In this document: positions 39,831 through 51,206 of the stretch, piece by piece
Position numbering within the stretch: position 1 is the stretch's first letter
Layout: every line of letters starts with the position of its first letter
Source of the DNA: Symbiodinium sp. CCMP2592
Taxonomy: Eukaryota; Sar; Dinophyceae; Suessiales; Symbiodiniaceae
Length of the DNA stretch: 64,000 nucleotides
NCBI GenBank assembly: GCA_905221615.1
Contig: CAJNDT010004669.1
Span: 498,910-562,909, forward strand
Reading direction: 5' to 3'
Made by a program: the position numbers and the translations under genes
The notes under the pieces: generated by a model
What the model was told of the DNA's origin: nothing
Databases searched by the model: none
What the model saw: only the letters and a program-made list of their open reading frames with translations

Positions 39831-40822
39831 ATGGCGGCTGGTTCATCAGCATCGGTTGACCGGGCACTTTCAAGAGTGGCCTCAAACCCTGCAGAGCCCG
39901 AGCTTATGCAAAAGGCTTCAAGCCGGGTTTTGCCAGCCGAAAGATTGCTTGAAGGTGATGCTCTCATGCGGTGTGCCAAAGAGAACTTGAATGGTTTTGT
40001 GGAGTTGTATCCACAGCAACTGGGGACAGAAGCCATAGGCAACATGGCGCCAGTCGTGTTGACGTGGGGCTCGGCTTGCTCTGGCTCTGAAGGCATGTTC
40101 TATGTTGCTGAAGCTATCAACAAAGCCTTTGACCATTTGAACATTCCTATCTATTTGGACCACAAGTTTTCGTGCGAGAACAGCAAGGACAAGCAGCGAT
40201 GGATCCACACAGTGCTGGCCTCTGGCCCTGTTTTTGAAGAACTACATTCTGGCGTTGATCCCTGGGGACGGAGTCGTGAGGTTGAGGATGATGACGATGA
40301 TCCTCATCACACGTGCATTTTCACTGACATACAAAGTTTAGGGCAGGATGTATGTCAGTGTGCAGTGCATAATGCAAACTGTTGTGTTCCCCATGTCGAC
40401 ATCTTTGTATGCGGCATCAGCTGCAAAGACTTGTCAAAGCAGAATGCCAGGAGAGACAAAGCAAAGCTAGTTGTCCAAGAGTCCGAATCCAAAGGCGGCA
40501 CAGCGCAAACTTGGAATGGATTTCTAGACTACGTGTCCATGGCCTTACCAGGATTCATTTGGTTTGAAAACGTGGATGGCTTGGAAGAAAATGTAGGCCA
40601 GTCAGCCCAGTCGAATTTGGACCACATCGTGCAGACCATGAACGAACTGGGCTATGAAAGCCAGGTGATGCAGACTGACGCCTTCCAGTTTGGTCTCCCA
40701 GCACGGCGTCGACGCATCTACGTGTGCTTCATCAAGCGGGTTTTCCACAAGTTCGACTTTCACGAGCGCAAGATGGCTGATGTCGTGTCGATGCTGCGGA
40801 GCATGACCTTCGTCGTGGCTGG
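39831..40822 (+). CDS. C5-cytosine DNA methyltransferase, exon 1 (motifs I-VIII)
   Basis: Transfers a methyl group from AdoMet to C5 of cytosine in DNA (family function). ATG 39831 gives MAAGSSASVDRALSRV. Motif I is LTWGSACSGSEG (residues about 77-88), motif II-like YLDHKFSCEN, motif IV CGISCKDLSKQN with the catalytic Cys at residue 198 (codon 40422-40424), motif VI FIWFENVDGLEEN (Glu at 246), motif VIII FGLPARRRRIYVCF (about 287-300). Motif IV has Ser-Cys in place of the usual Pro-Cys. The exon ends before GTAACA at 40823. An upstream exon is possible because CAATCAG precedes the ATG by a few bases. Confidence 0.82.
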
Positions 40823-40904
40823 GTAACATTTTGTATTGTTCACGGCTGAGTAAACATAGTAGGGACTAACTTGCAGTTTTCATGCTATCCCAACCATAAC
40901 CCAG

Positions 40905-41472
40905 GACAGCTTCATGTGTGAGGTCGGCCCCGTGCGCTAGCGAAGTTCTTCTTGACTCCAGGTCTGAAGCCGCTTTGGCAGGTTTGTCTGAAATGCAAAC
41001 CAGGAAGGCTCGGGCTTTAGAGCGTGAAGAGAAGGCTGCGGCAAAAGCCAAAGCGGCTCAAACTGCTGAACGGTCGCAGGCTCAGGCTAAGGCGAAGTCA
41101 AAGGCCAAGCCAAGCCCTGGGGGCGGGTCAGGACAGTCGTCTTGGGTTGAGCAGCACCTCAAGTACTCGGACAAGAATAACATGCGCTGGGGAGCACCGC
41201 TTGAAAAAGATCTGGACATAAATGAATGGTTCTTGACCTTGTCGGATCGCGAGAAAGATGCACTCGTGCTGTCGAGGTCTCAAACGCCTTCGGCGGGGTT
41301 CAGGAACGTCAGCCAGTCGGTAGGTCGCGTTGTTACTAGCCAGAGCTGGATCGAAGAGACCCAAAAGCACGTCGCTCCTACGATGCTTCCGACGCAGATC
41401 TTGTTTGTGGAGATTGCAAGGCCGCCTAGGCTGTTATTGGGGCAGGAGGCCCTCATAATGCAGGGTTTTCCT
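40905..41472 (+). CDS. C5-cytosine DNA methyltransferase, exon 2 (target recognition region)
   Basis: Acceptor CCCAG at 40900-40904 completes the split Gly codon and keeps the frame. A second AG at 40876 gives a protein-like start (FHAIPTITQDSFMCEVGP) but meets TAG at 40938, so a one-base error near there is possible. The exon has an Ala/Lys-rich helix, then WVEQHLKYSDKNNMRWGAPL and ILFVEIARPPRLLLGQ, followed by EALIMQGFP, which matches the segment before motif X (usually R-E-x-x-x-LQGFP). The donor is either GT at 41473, which fuses QGFP to DSGFN of exon 3, or GTAAGA at 41515; both are phase 0. Confidence 0.68.
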
Positions 41473-41654
41473 GTTGTTCCTTGGCCTTGGCTTTGGCTTT
41501 CTTCTGGTTGCCACGTAAGACTTAAACTAAAGACGTAAGTGACTCAAGTCTCAAGTCGAAGTTCTAAAGCCTAAACCTAAAACTTTGCAACTTAAAGTCT
41601 TAAAGCCTGAAACCTTAGACTTAAGCTCCTGAACCTTGACGTTTAGGCCTTTAG

Positions 41655-41978
41655 GACTCCGGTTTCAACACCAATCCATCCAAGGTTCCGTTTCTCCTGA
41701 AAATGGAGGAAACTGGCTTCGATCGCAATAAAGAGCCTTTGCCAGAGCCCTCACTGTTTGGGCAGCCGCCAGTCAAGAAACGAAAGCAGAAGCAGACAGA
41801 AAAGCAGTGGCTGACAGAAAGCCTCATGATGGACATCGCTGGCAACGCGATAACACTTCCGGTTGTGCTGGCCATTGCGCAAGCTGCTTTGTGCGCAGTC
41901 GAGTTCCGTGAAGAGCGTTCTGAGGTCACTGGGAAAGACGCTGAGCAGACCTTGCAAGCCTTGGCCCTGTTCAGCTGA
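41655..41978 (+). CDS. C5-cytosine DNA methyltransferase, exon 3 (motif X)
   Basis: Begins DSGFNTNPSKVPFLLKMEET after CCTTTAG. A basic PPVKKRKQKQ stretch, a possible nuclear signal, is followed by LMMDIAGNAITLPVVLAIAQ. That is motif X (GN-x-hydrophobic-P-V) which packs against motif I. Ends at TGA 41976-41978. Together the three exons give about 630 aa with all the core motifs, so the gene looks functional. Confidence 0.75.
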   Translation, partial: DSGFNTNPSKVPFLLKMEETGFDRNKEPLPEPSLFGQPPVKKRKQKQTEKQWLTESLMMDIAGNAITLPVVLAIAQAALCAVEFREERSEVTGKDAEQTLQALALFS

Positions 41979-42344
41979 CGTTTTCAAGCCGCAAGCCCGT
42001 GCTGGGCATGTGGCCTGTGGCCGTGCTGGCTTTGCACCGTTGTGTTTAGCCAGGGCCTTTGGCCAAGTTGCGAGCCGGCCTTGTTGGCAGACTTTAGGCC
42101 TTTAGGCTGTGACTTGCGACTCGTTGTGACAGTCTTTGTGCCGCGAGGAAAAAGACCAAGCCGTGCAGCCTGCTGTTTACTGCCTTGCACTGTCCTGCAC
42201 ATTTGCAGTGTTTTGAAGCCGCGTGTGGTCAAACAACCAACTACGCATACACAGCAAGTCATCGAACACATAAGCATATGATTTGAAAGGTTCTGTTTCA
42301 AGCTCCAGCTTTAGGTTGTTTCATTATTTCGATTCCCTTGAAAT
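41979..42344. other. Gene-free stretch after the methyltransferase
   Basis: No coding region. It is GC-rich at first (GGCCTGTGGCCGTGCTGGC) then becomes AT-rich towards the satellite at 42345. Confidence 0.5.
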
Positions 42345-42637
42345 GATTTCTGAACAATGTGAAACAACTATTCCAGATTTTCGCATATTCCTGGAACCGT
42401 TCCAAACAAGTGTTCGACATTTTCTCGTACTTCGGAAACAATGCAAAACAATTGTTAGATATATTCTTACTGTTTTGGAAACAATTGAAAACAATTGTTG
42501 GATATTTTGCTAATATTTCCGAATATTTCAAAACAATTGCCAAAACAATTGCCAAAACAATTGCAACAATTAAAACAATTGCCAAAACAATTGCCAAAAC
42601 AATTGCAACACTTAAAACAATTGCCAAAACAATTGTG
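42345..42637. repeat. AT-rich satellite: ~42-bp units then 12-bp CAAAACAATTGC units
   Basis: From 42345 to about 42526 a degenerate unit of about 42 bp recurs at least four times (starts near 42352, 42394, 42435, 42478, 42521; core GGAAACAAT...AAAACAATTGTT). From 42527 to 42637 it becomes a CAAAACAATTGC tandem array with eight or more units. Each unit contains the palindrome CAATTG. The array stops about 50 bp before the truncated pol frame. Confidence 0.85.
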
Positions 42638-42686
42638 TGGGTTCTGGGCACCTACAAGATAGTGGGTCTGTTGCGAGCACTCTTGA

Positions 42687-45600
42687 AAACATTCAAGAGT
42701 ATTTGAGCACAATGATGAAGAACTACCTGAAGCAGAACCAGGTACAGAGGACATTTTCTGGGAAGATTCATATTCGGACATTGGCGATTCCGATGAGGAA
42801 CAAGACATCTTCAAGAGCGAAGATGCTGGACCTCCAGAAGTTGCAGAAGCCCAGTTGCAGGAACTGGATCGTGAGGCAATGCTCACAGAGATCAACAGAC
42901 TCACCGAGATGAAGGCACTGGCAAGGAAACCCTTGCAAGAACTCGAGAGAGAAGAGGAGGGAGAGACAGAAGAAGAAGAGAGCAACCAAGGAACAAAGTG
43001 GTTGACGACGAAATTCGTCTTCGATTGGCGATTCAGGAACGGCCGATGGATGCGGAGAGCTAGGTTAGTAGCGAGAGAGTTCAAAGGAGCAGAAGTAAGG
43101 AACGACACGTTCAGCCCAGCTACGAGCGCATCGTTGGTGAGACTTATCCCCATCTTGGGATTACAGCAGGAACATTCCCTGTACTCCATTGATGTCAAGG
43201 ACGCATTCTTGCAGGTCCCACAAAGGACGCGATGTGCATGTCAATTCCCGAAGGAATATGTGGATCTGTTTGGCGACCAGGACCCTAGTTGTAGGAACGA
43301 AGGTTTGTTACTGCTTAGAGTGCTTCCAGGACAGCGAGATGCAGCACTACTATGGAGTGATCATTTTGCAGGAACCCTCAAAGAGCAGAACTTTGATAGG
43401 AGCAAAGCTTGCCCTACTTTGTTTCGTGACGACAGGAACAGCATACCTGTTGTGCATGTAGATGACATTCAGGCAGCAGGGAAAACAAGGCACCTAGAGC
43501 CCAAGCTAGGAAAGCTAGGAGAAACCTACGAGCTAAAGGTTGAAGGCCCCTTCTTGACAGAGCAGGAACTTGAAGTAGGAGAGTCACACCAGACAATCCG
43601 ATTCCTCAAAAGGAAATTCAGCTACCACAATCACGAGCTCCACATCACGAGTGACCCGAAGTATCTTGTGAAGCTTAAGGAAGAACTGAAGCTTACCAGC
43701 AAAGCCTCAAAGCCAACTCCGTGCACACAAGAGTCGCAGGAACAGGACAACACTCAGACCTTGAACCAGGAACAAGCAGCATCGTTCAGGAAAAGCGTTG
43801 GCATACTCTTGTATGTCAGTCAAGACCGCCCTGACGTGCAGTTTGCCGTGAGAGGTTTGGCCTCCAAGATGTCGGAACCAACACATGGTTCTTGGAAACA
43901 CTTAGTCCACCTAGTGCAGTACATGTCGAGAACTGAAGGATACCATTTAGTGTACAGGAAAACGCCTAGAGGACTCAGTAATCCCCATGAATCCATCAGG
44001 AATGGTAACTACGACTTTACAGGAATAAGGCCCAAGGAACACCACCTTTTGGAAGTTTTCAGCGATTCAGATTGGGCAGGAAAGAAGGACACAAGGCGCT
44101 CAACATCTTCAGGAATTGTTTGCCTAGACGGTCAGTGCATTTACTCCTTTTCTAGGAACCAGAAGTCGGTTAGCTTGAGCAGTGGTGAAGCAGAGTATTA
44201 CGCAGGAGCATCAGCAGCGTCAGATTCTATATTGTTGAAGGAAGCAGTAGAATTCTTGACCAGGAAACAATGCAAGGTACACTTGTACATGGATTCTTCT
44301 GCAGCTAGAGGAATTATTACAAGGCAAGGTGTAGGAAGAGTCAAACATTTGCAGATCAGGACCCTTTTTCTTCAAGACCTCCACAAAGAAGGAACAATTA
44401 GTGTTCACCCAGTAGGAACCAAGGAAAACACAGCCGACATAGGTACCAAGCCCCTTTCAGCGAAAAGGATCAAACTGTTGTTGCACTGGTTAGGTTTTCA
44501 AACCAGCGAGAACGAACCAGTAGGCAGAGAAGAGCTCAAGGAACACAAGGCCCAAACACAAGCTAAAGCAGTTGTAAGAGTGATCAAGAGCCCAGGAACT
44601 TTGTCTTTTGCAGCTTTGTTGTTTGCAGGAATTTCAGGTATTTCAGACAGTCTTCAGATTCAGAGTTTCAAGGAACAATGTCTTGAGAGTTGTTTTCAGG
44701 AAGAAGAGTTTCAGCCAGATTTTCAGGAACATGTTTTCTGTTGTGCAAGTGCATGTGAGCAGGACAGCATGTGCAGTGACACGAGTGCATGTGAGCTAGG
44801 AACGTCTGCAGGAACAGCTCATGGAACAACATGTTGTGAGATGCTTTCGCAGCTCAAGGAACTCTGCGGAACACTCGCGGAACGCTCAGGTATCCAGGAA
44901 CTAGTTCGCCCGGTAGCAGAAGGTCAAGAAAACCTTCCAGGAACCTTAGCAGCCATGGAAGCAAGCGCGAGTTCGAGCAAAAGCACCGAAGAAGTGTTCA
45001 AGGAACTTTCTACCTTGAGAGAGGCGGCAACCGCCTTAAGGAACGCTTCAGAAGAAAGGAACTTGATCGCAGAGTCGATCAGGAAGAACACAGAGGAAGC
45101 TGCGCGTTTGCGCAAAAGCCAGGAACACGTGGCTGGTTGTGTAGAGGCCTTGACAGGACAAATCTACGACGTCAAGCACCAGGTTCAGGAAATGGCCGAA
45201 CAGAACGACAGAGACCGGCAACAGGTCAAGGAACACATGGCCTTCGTCCTAGGCACATGTGACACCGTAAAGGAACAGCTGAACCAGATGATGCAGGACT
45301 TCTACGAGCAGCAAGAGGAACAAGAAGAAGAGGAAGAAGACGAAGAAGAACAAAGGAAAAGAGAAGCCAAGGACCGAGAACTCGAAGGTGAACTACGTCG
45401 TGAAGGACACGGACAAGGAACAGCACCGTCGAGAGCTACGTCACCTACGTCCCAGGAAAGAAAGGAATATTCGGACCGAGGCTACTTCGAGGGCATCCAG
45501 GAACGAGAGCAGGACAACGAGAACGAGAACAAGGCCTACGTCAGCAGCTACGTTGGAGGAGAAGATCCCGGGGAGTACCCCGATGAGAGAACAGCAGCAG

Positions 45601-46976
45601 CAGAGGAAGAAGAAAGTGAGGAAGCAAAGGAAGAGAGAAGGAAGAAGAAGATCGCGGAGATCAACGCCAAAAGCAAGCAAAGGCTCAAGGAAAAAGAAGA
45701 GGAGAAGAAGCTCTTTCCGTACCCCTACGACTACGCCAGCGAATGGAAGGAATACTCCGAGAACGGCGAGATCTACAGGCAACACAGAGTTACAGGAGAA
45801 AAGCAGTGGGTCGACAAGGACTACACGTACAAGCACGAGAAGGGAACAAAAGGAAAGAAGGAAGGAAAAGGAAAAGGAAAGCCAAAGGCAAGAGCAGAAA
45901 GCACAGGATTTCGACCTCGAGATGAAGATGATCGCAAATATTGGGCAGAACAGGACAGGATCTCAAAGGAACAAAGAGAAGCAAAAGCAAAAGCAGAAGA
46001 GGAGAAGAAGGCAAAAGAGGAGCAGATTGCCAAAGCAAGGTTGATTTTGGAAGCGGCAGCAGACGAGCAGGAGAAGAGAGACAAGGAAGCAGCAAGGCAG
46101 GAAGCAGCCGCAGCCGCCGAGAGAAGGCGAGAGGTAGAAGCAGCAGCCAAAGCCAAAGCAGAGAGAGAAGCAAAGGAAAAGGAGGAAACCGAAGCGGCAG
46201 CAGCAAAGGAGGAAGAAGAGAAAGCAGCAGCCGCAGCAGCCAAAGAGGAAAAGGAAAGAAAGGAGCAGGAGAAGAAAAGAAAGGAGAAGGAAGCCAGGAA
46301 GAAAAGAGAGGAAGATCAAAAGGCAGCGTCAGCGTACATTGCCAAGAAGGAAGCAGAGAAGAAGGCAGCAGCAACAACAGCAACAGGATCAGGTGAAGCA
46401 GACAGGATCCAGAAGCTTGAAGAAATGATGAAGGAGATGATGAAGGAACGCAAAGAGGATAAAGAAAGGATTGCAAGCCTTACACAAGAGCTTGAGAGCA
46501 GAGGATCAGCAGCCGGGTCGCAGGCACCCACAGAACCTGACACAACACCAGCAAAGGAAGAGGAAAAGCCAGAAGCAAAAGGAACAGGAAAAGCAACAGG
46601 AAAGGAGCCACCGAACGTCACACAACACAAGCAGAAGGAAGAAGACAAGGACGACCCAGAACTGTCCGCCAAAGGACCAGTGAACGAAGCATCGTTCATG
46701 AAAGGAAAAGGAAAAGGAGAGTTTGAAGGAAACTGGTTTGCAGTCTACAGTTTCCAGAACAGGAAATACCAGTGGAAGTGGAACGAGAAGAAGGCACAGT
46801 GGTACTGGTATTCAGGATCAAAGGAAACAGGTTGGAAAGCAGCGTCAAAGGACAAGCAAGGAAAAGAGAAGTGCAAAGCGCAAGCAAAGATGAAAGAAGA
46901 GTGGCTAAAGGAACAGCTTCAAGACCAAGAGGAAGCTAAAGACAGCGAAGAGGAAGGCAAAGTGAACTTCCAGTGA
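42687..46976 (+). pseudogene. 5'-truncated copia RT/RNase H fused to a long coiled-coil tail
   Basis: An open frame of about 1430 codons starts just after a TGA at 42684, with no gag, protease or integrase upstream. RT motifs: TKWLTTKFVFDWRF, SIDVKDAFLQVP, VVHVDDIQAAGK (near 43450), SQDRPDVQFAVRGLASKM. RNase H motifs: FSDSDWAGKKDTRRS, SLSSGEAEYYAGA, LYMDSSAARG, KENTADIGTKPL. The lineage differs from the giant element. After residue about 600 comes a Cys-rich patch, then about 750 residues of Glu/Lys/Ala coiled coil and lysine-rich repeats. A WW-like segment (EWKEYSENGEIYRQH, then GEKQW) lies near 45740 and a Trp/Tyr-rich C-terminus (KYQWKWNEKKAQWYWYSG) near 46765. There is no internal stop, which is notable for a truncated element. 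Confidence 0.75.
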
Positions 46977-47454
46977 AGCAAAGGAACCGCGAGCAGTACT
47001 GAGGCCAGAGAGCCGAGGAAAGAAGCAGCAGGACACAGGAACCGTGGCACAGCCCTTTTTGTTTCTGTGGTGATCTAGGTAAAGTGCAGGAACGTCTTTT
47101 GTACAGTCGAGCAAACTTGGAGAGGATTGCGAGTGAACGTGCGCATACGTTTGCAATGAGGAACAGTGTTTGTTTTGCAAGTGAAAAGGAACTGCAGCGT
47201 GTTTACTGTTTGTCAAGGAAAAGTCGGAGTCACCTCAGTCGAGGAACTTTCGCTAACTCCGAAGGCGGGGTGTTAAACATTCTGCCAGGAACAGTAACAC
47301 AGCTAGTGCAGTACAGTTAATGGACAGGAACAGCCGTCACGCACACGCGACGTGCAGGCTCGAGACCCCAGGACACACCGTGCCCAGGAACAAAAGTGTC
47401 CGACAGTCTTTGTGGGTAGGAACCCTTAGTGAAGCCCGTTCTTTAACAATTTCC
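46977..47454 (+). other. Tail of the truncated copia element, dense in AGGAAC
   Basis: No gene. About ten AGGAAC hexamers occur here, continuing the pattern seen through the preceding ORF, and stop at about 47425. It could be the element's 3' untranslated region. Confidence 0.55.
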
Positions 47455-47482
47455 CATTCTTACTTGGTACCAAGTAAGAATG
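47455..47482. repeat. Perfect 28-bp palindrome
   Basis: CATTCTTACTTGGT followed by ACCAAGTAAGAATG, exactly self-complementary, with a GGTACC centre. The surrounding ~65 bp is repeated directly at 47574-47640. Confidence 0.9.
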
Positions 47483-47577
47483 TAAAATCTTATGCACACA
47501 TATCTGAGGACCACATGTGTGAAAGCAATGAGAGAGATAGATTGGAAATCGAGGTTTTGAGCTTCTCGGTGGTGTTC

Positions 47578-47605
47578 CACTCTTACTGGGTACCAAGTAA
47601 GAGTG
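47578..47605. repeat. 28-bp palindrome, second copy (one mismatch)
   Basis: CACTCTTACTGGGT followed by ACCAAGTAAGAGTG. Compared with 47455 the arm bases changed on both sides (ATTC/GAAT to CTCT/AGAG region), which keeps the pairing. Only one mismatch remains (G for T near the centre). Confidence 0.85.
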
Positions 47606-50600
47606 TACAATCTTCATTTTTGTAGAGGACTACATGATCAAGTACCGAAAAAAACAAACTATCACTTGCTATTGGCCAAACTATCGGTTGTAATGACTAT
47701 TCCTTTGTACGAAGCATGGATCTAGCATTGGAGCCTTTATTGAGTTGGAAAATGTCGGCAATCCCTGTTCAGCACCTCGCAGCTGACTGCAAGCCGGCGA
47801 CTCGGGGGTGGTGCAGCCTGCAGTGGGTGGAAAAAACAGTGGCGTGAGCACAAAAACGAACAAATACCAAACCCTTGTCGAGCATAAGCTGACGTATCGG
47901 CAGCGTGGGATGAGTGTAGGATGGATACGGAGCTGTGCGAGGGCGGCGGATGGAGTCAGCTGCTTACACAAAAATGGCATCAGCCAACCGGCACGGGATT
48001 GCTTTCGACGGTGCCAAGCCGACGACGGGCTTGCCGAAGCGGCAGGCCGTTGCAGACGACCTTTGTGTGCCGTGCGTTGTGCACGGGCACATCAATGCTC
48101 GTGGCCGCTAGAACACTGTCTGGGCTGCGGTGATTCCAGGCTCGTGTTGTTTCAAGCGGGAGGTGAGCACTGCAGAAGTGGCAATAGTGGCAAAACATGC
48201 GGGGGGGTGGCTGTACGCACCGAGCGCACCACTGCAGGACGAAACAAAAATCAGCCCTTGTTATGATAACCTCGCTCCACGACGGTACATCGGTTCCGTT
48301 GCCATGCAGGTACGCGGGCATGAGCGGGCTTGGGTGCGCGCTGCCCGTGAAGCGGTCGGATTTGATGAGCAAGTCTCCGTCAACAATGGCTCGGTGGCTC
48401 CCTCGTCCCTCCAGTCACACGGACGATGCATCTGTAGCTGCAAGCTGCCGATACAGACGGGGCAGTGTTCAGGGTGACCGAGCGTCGCAAACAGGCCACG
48501 AACGGTATACATGCCCGGCGCTGTACAGCGGAGGATCACAAGAGCGTTTTCCTGGAATGGCGAGGATGAACGCTTCTTGCTCCACCGGCTACGTGCGCGT
48601 AGGAGCTGCAGGATGATGCAGGTGGTAAGCCTGCCCGCAGAAACCTTGTTGGACAGCGACCCTCCCGGCTGAACTGAGGTGTGTAAATTCAACACACAGC
48701 CAACGGCGCCGTCGGCCACGGTTTTTGGCAGGTCTTGAACAGGAAACGTGCGTTGGATGGGCTTCAGCTAGACCTGATTTCAATCAAAATAAAAGCAAGG
48801 CTTGCCCGACTGTGGTGGGGAAAGCTTGGGCAATGGTATGCAATGGTGTGCTCCACTAGACAGCGCAATCGGCACAGGTGGTGAGATTAGAATCTGCAGA
48901 ATTCGCTGCCTGTTGCAACACCCACCGTGCAGGGGAGGTGCGCCCCTGCGACCACGACCGCAGGTTGTGACATCACCGCTTGTTTTACGAAGTTGTTTGT
49001 TTATGCCAGTTACTGTTACGATTTCGCTGATCGCATGCGTTGCGGTTCACCGGACCGTTTGTTCATAATGTAAAGAAACACATGCGGCATGTTGCTAGAA
49101 GGATGCGAGAAGTACTGTACCCGCTGGGGCGAGCCAAGGCATGATGTGTTGCGTGATTGGAACGCACGGCAATGTTCCTTTGCGGCGGGGATCCATCGAC
49201 CCCTAAGGCTTGCATGCAATTTAATGAAGTTTGGTACAACATTGGGAATTGACCACGTGCGTCATCAACTTTCCAAACCTTCTTTGGGCGAGGCATTCTC
49301 TAGCATGGGATTTTTTGGCACACATGTTCCGGGAAGACTGACGAGTTGGTGGACCACGACTTTGGAAAGCCTCGTGTGCTGGAAAGGATGGGGTGGCTGG
49401 ACAGAGACGGCACCCAACGCTGGAATTTGCAGTGTTTTGCAGCAGCTTTCGCGATCCATCTGTTGTTTTTTTTTTGTACGCGCCTCTTTTCCTCCCGCAA
49501 GGTGGCTGGCCCATTATGCTGCCAGGGGGAGGCTTACTACCGCAGCTACCGCTACGTAGGGTTGTCGCCTTCAACTGCTACGAGCGCAGCGGCAAGCGAC
49601 GGGCTCGCTGCTGGTCCAGCGAGCTCATCATCCCTCTGACGGAGCTTTCTGCGACCGTGCACGGATGAGGTGCTGCACGAAGCGGCCAGCCACGCCATTC
49701 CAGCGCCCGCAGACCTTTTTGTTTCGTGGAAATTTTCGGTGGAGGATTACAGCATGGTTAGGTTGTGTTTAGCAGACTTTTCAACAGCGGACTGGTTTAC
49801 TTGACGGCCTACGGACTACGCTGCGGACTACGCTGCAGTCACTGCTTCTCCGCTCCCAGCGCCTTTCTCGCGATACGCACCGTGTTCGTTTCCCACGACC
49901 GTGGCTCGCTTGGCTACTGGGCCCGTGCGAGGGCAGGCAAGCGCCTGGTCGCTTTATGCATCGACAGCTGCGCCACACCCAGCTAAGGTTCGCGCGATTT
50001 GTATCGCGGCAGGTGATAGCATTGCGGAGCTGTGCGGAGCCGGGCGGGCCGAGTCGCCTCCCGCTCCGGTGAGCGGGAAGGTTCACGGTAGCGCTGGTAC
50101 GCTTGCATGAGGGTTGAAAATAGCATTGTGGCCAGCTCTGTTGGGATCGCAGCGGGACAAGCACTCGCCTGTGGCCCGGCCTGGGGCCGCAGAAGCGCCG
50201 AAGAACTGGGCGACCGGCAGCGGATAGCAGCGGCACGCCTTCGCGAAAGTAGGTGGTGCGTGTGCGCGAATCGTGTATTTGCCAACCATGTAGCCAGTCC
50301 TTGGGGCACTCGTCGTGTGCCGGGGCTGGGCGCGTGCTTTGCATTAGGTTGTTTTCCGATGTTTTCCATGCGCCCTCAAAGACAGCCCCTCGTGTCCCAC
50401 CCCCACGATTCTCATGGTTTCTCCACGGGTTCTTCCAATTTCAGCCTTTGCAAGGGGCGATCCAGTTTGCAACCAGCATGGGCTGGAGCATGGCGTTAAT
50501 GTTCAAACGTATAAAAAACACAAAATGGGTACGTTTCGAGGGTAGCGGTGGTACGCTGCAGATGGTGCAGGGGGTGCGGTACGGTGGTTTGGCACGAGGG

Positions 50601-51206
50601 ATACGGTGGTACGGTGGGACGGGTACCGTAGCGACCGCCGGCGCCGCGGTGCGGTTGGGGGGTACAGAGTTAAGGCACAAGGTGTTGCAGTATAACAGGT
50701 ACGGTGGGTGATGGTGGAGTGGAAGGAGGGCTGATACCCATTGCTTCTGCCGACCTCGGCTTGTCCCCGCACCATCCCTATTGCACTCTCGCACCTCATT
50801 AGAGAACCACAGCTAGTGTTGCAAAACTGGATCTGTTTTTCTTGCATGCGAGGAGCACAGCGTGGGGGTGCGATTGTTGCGGTGGTACGGAAGTGCTGGA
50901 TGAACTACGATGGGTACCATGCCTCTACACACCCCTTCGTACCGTGCCGCCATACCGTAACACCTGCAGCGTACAAATCGATCCCACGTGGTTCTTGAAT
51001 CTCGATAGGTCGAACTCGTTCCTTTTGAGGATGCCTTTGGTTTCGTTCCCTATCCTGTGTCCTTCGAACGCATATCGTGATTTTTTCACGAAGTCAGGAA
51101 AGATCCGACCGAGCTTACCGCTGCCAGACTCAACAGGCATCACAAATGGGAAAAGAAACCAATGTATTGGGCAACAAGCTGAACACTGAGCAATGAAAGA
51201 AAATCA
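47606..51206. other. 3.6 kb without recognised genes, distinct composition
   Basis: GC-richer sequence with many CG dinucleotides. It lacks the CCCTAAA units and hairpin families of the window ends. Open frames are at most about 187 codons and overlap on both strands (for example around 48260-48720 and 49780-50370) without domain motifs. It ends at the assembly gap. It may belong to another locus, or even another organism. Confidence 0.45.
50521..50720. repeat. Degenerate GGTACGGTGG repeats
   Basis: GGTACGGTGG, GGTACGCTGC, GATACGGTGG and similar units recur. The complementary form (CCATACCGTAACACC, CGTACCGTGCCGCC) appears at about 50935-50965, so the two clusters are inverted. Confidence 0.65.

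Noticed and set aside
42527..42637. CRISPR-like array
   Set aside because: Units are 12 bp without spacers; a simple tandem satellite in a eukaryotic genome.
45388..46396. Arg/Ser- and Leu/Phe-rich frames overlapping the copia tail
   Set aside because: Shadows of the purine-rich coiled-coil coding sequence in other frames.
39831..46976. Methyltransferase and copia fragment as one retrotransposon
   Set aside because: The methyltransferase has introns and its own stop, and a satellite separates it from the 5'-truncated pol frame; proximity alone does not show a single element.
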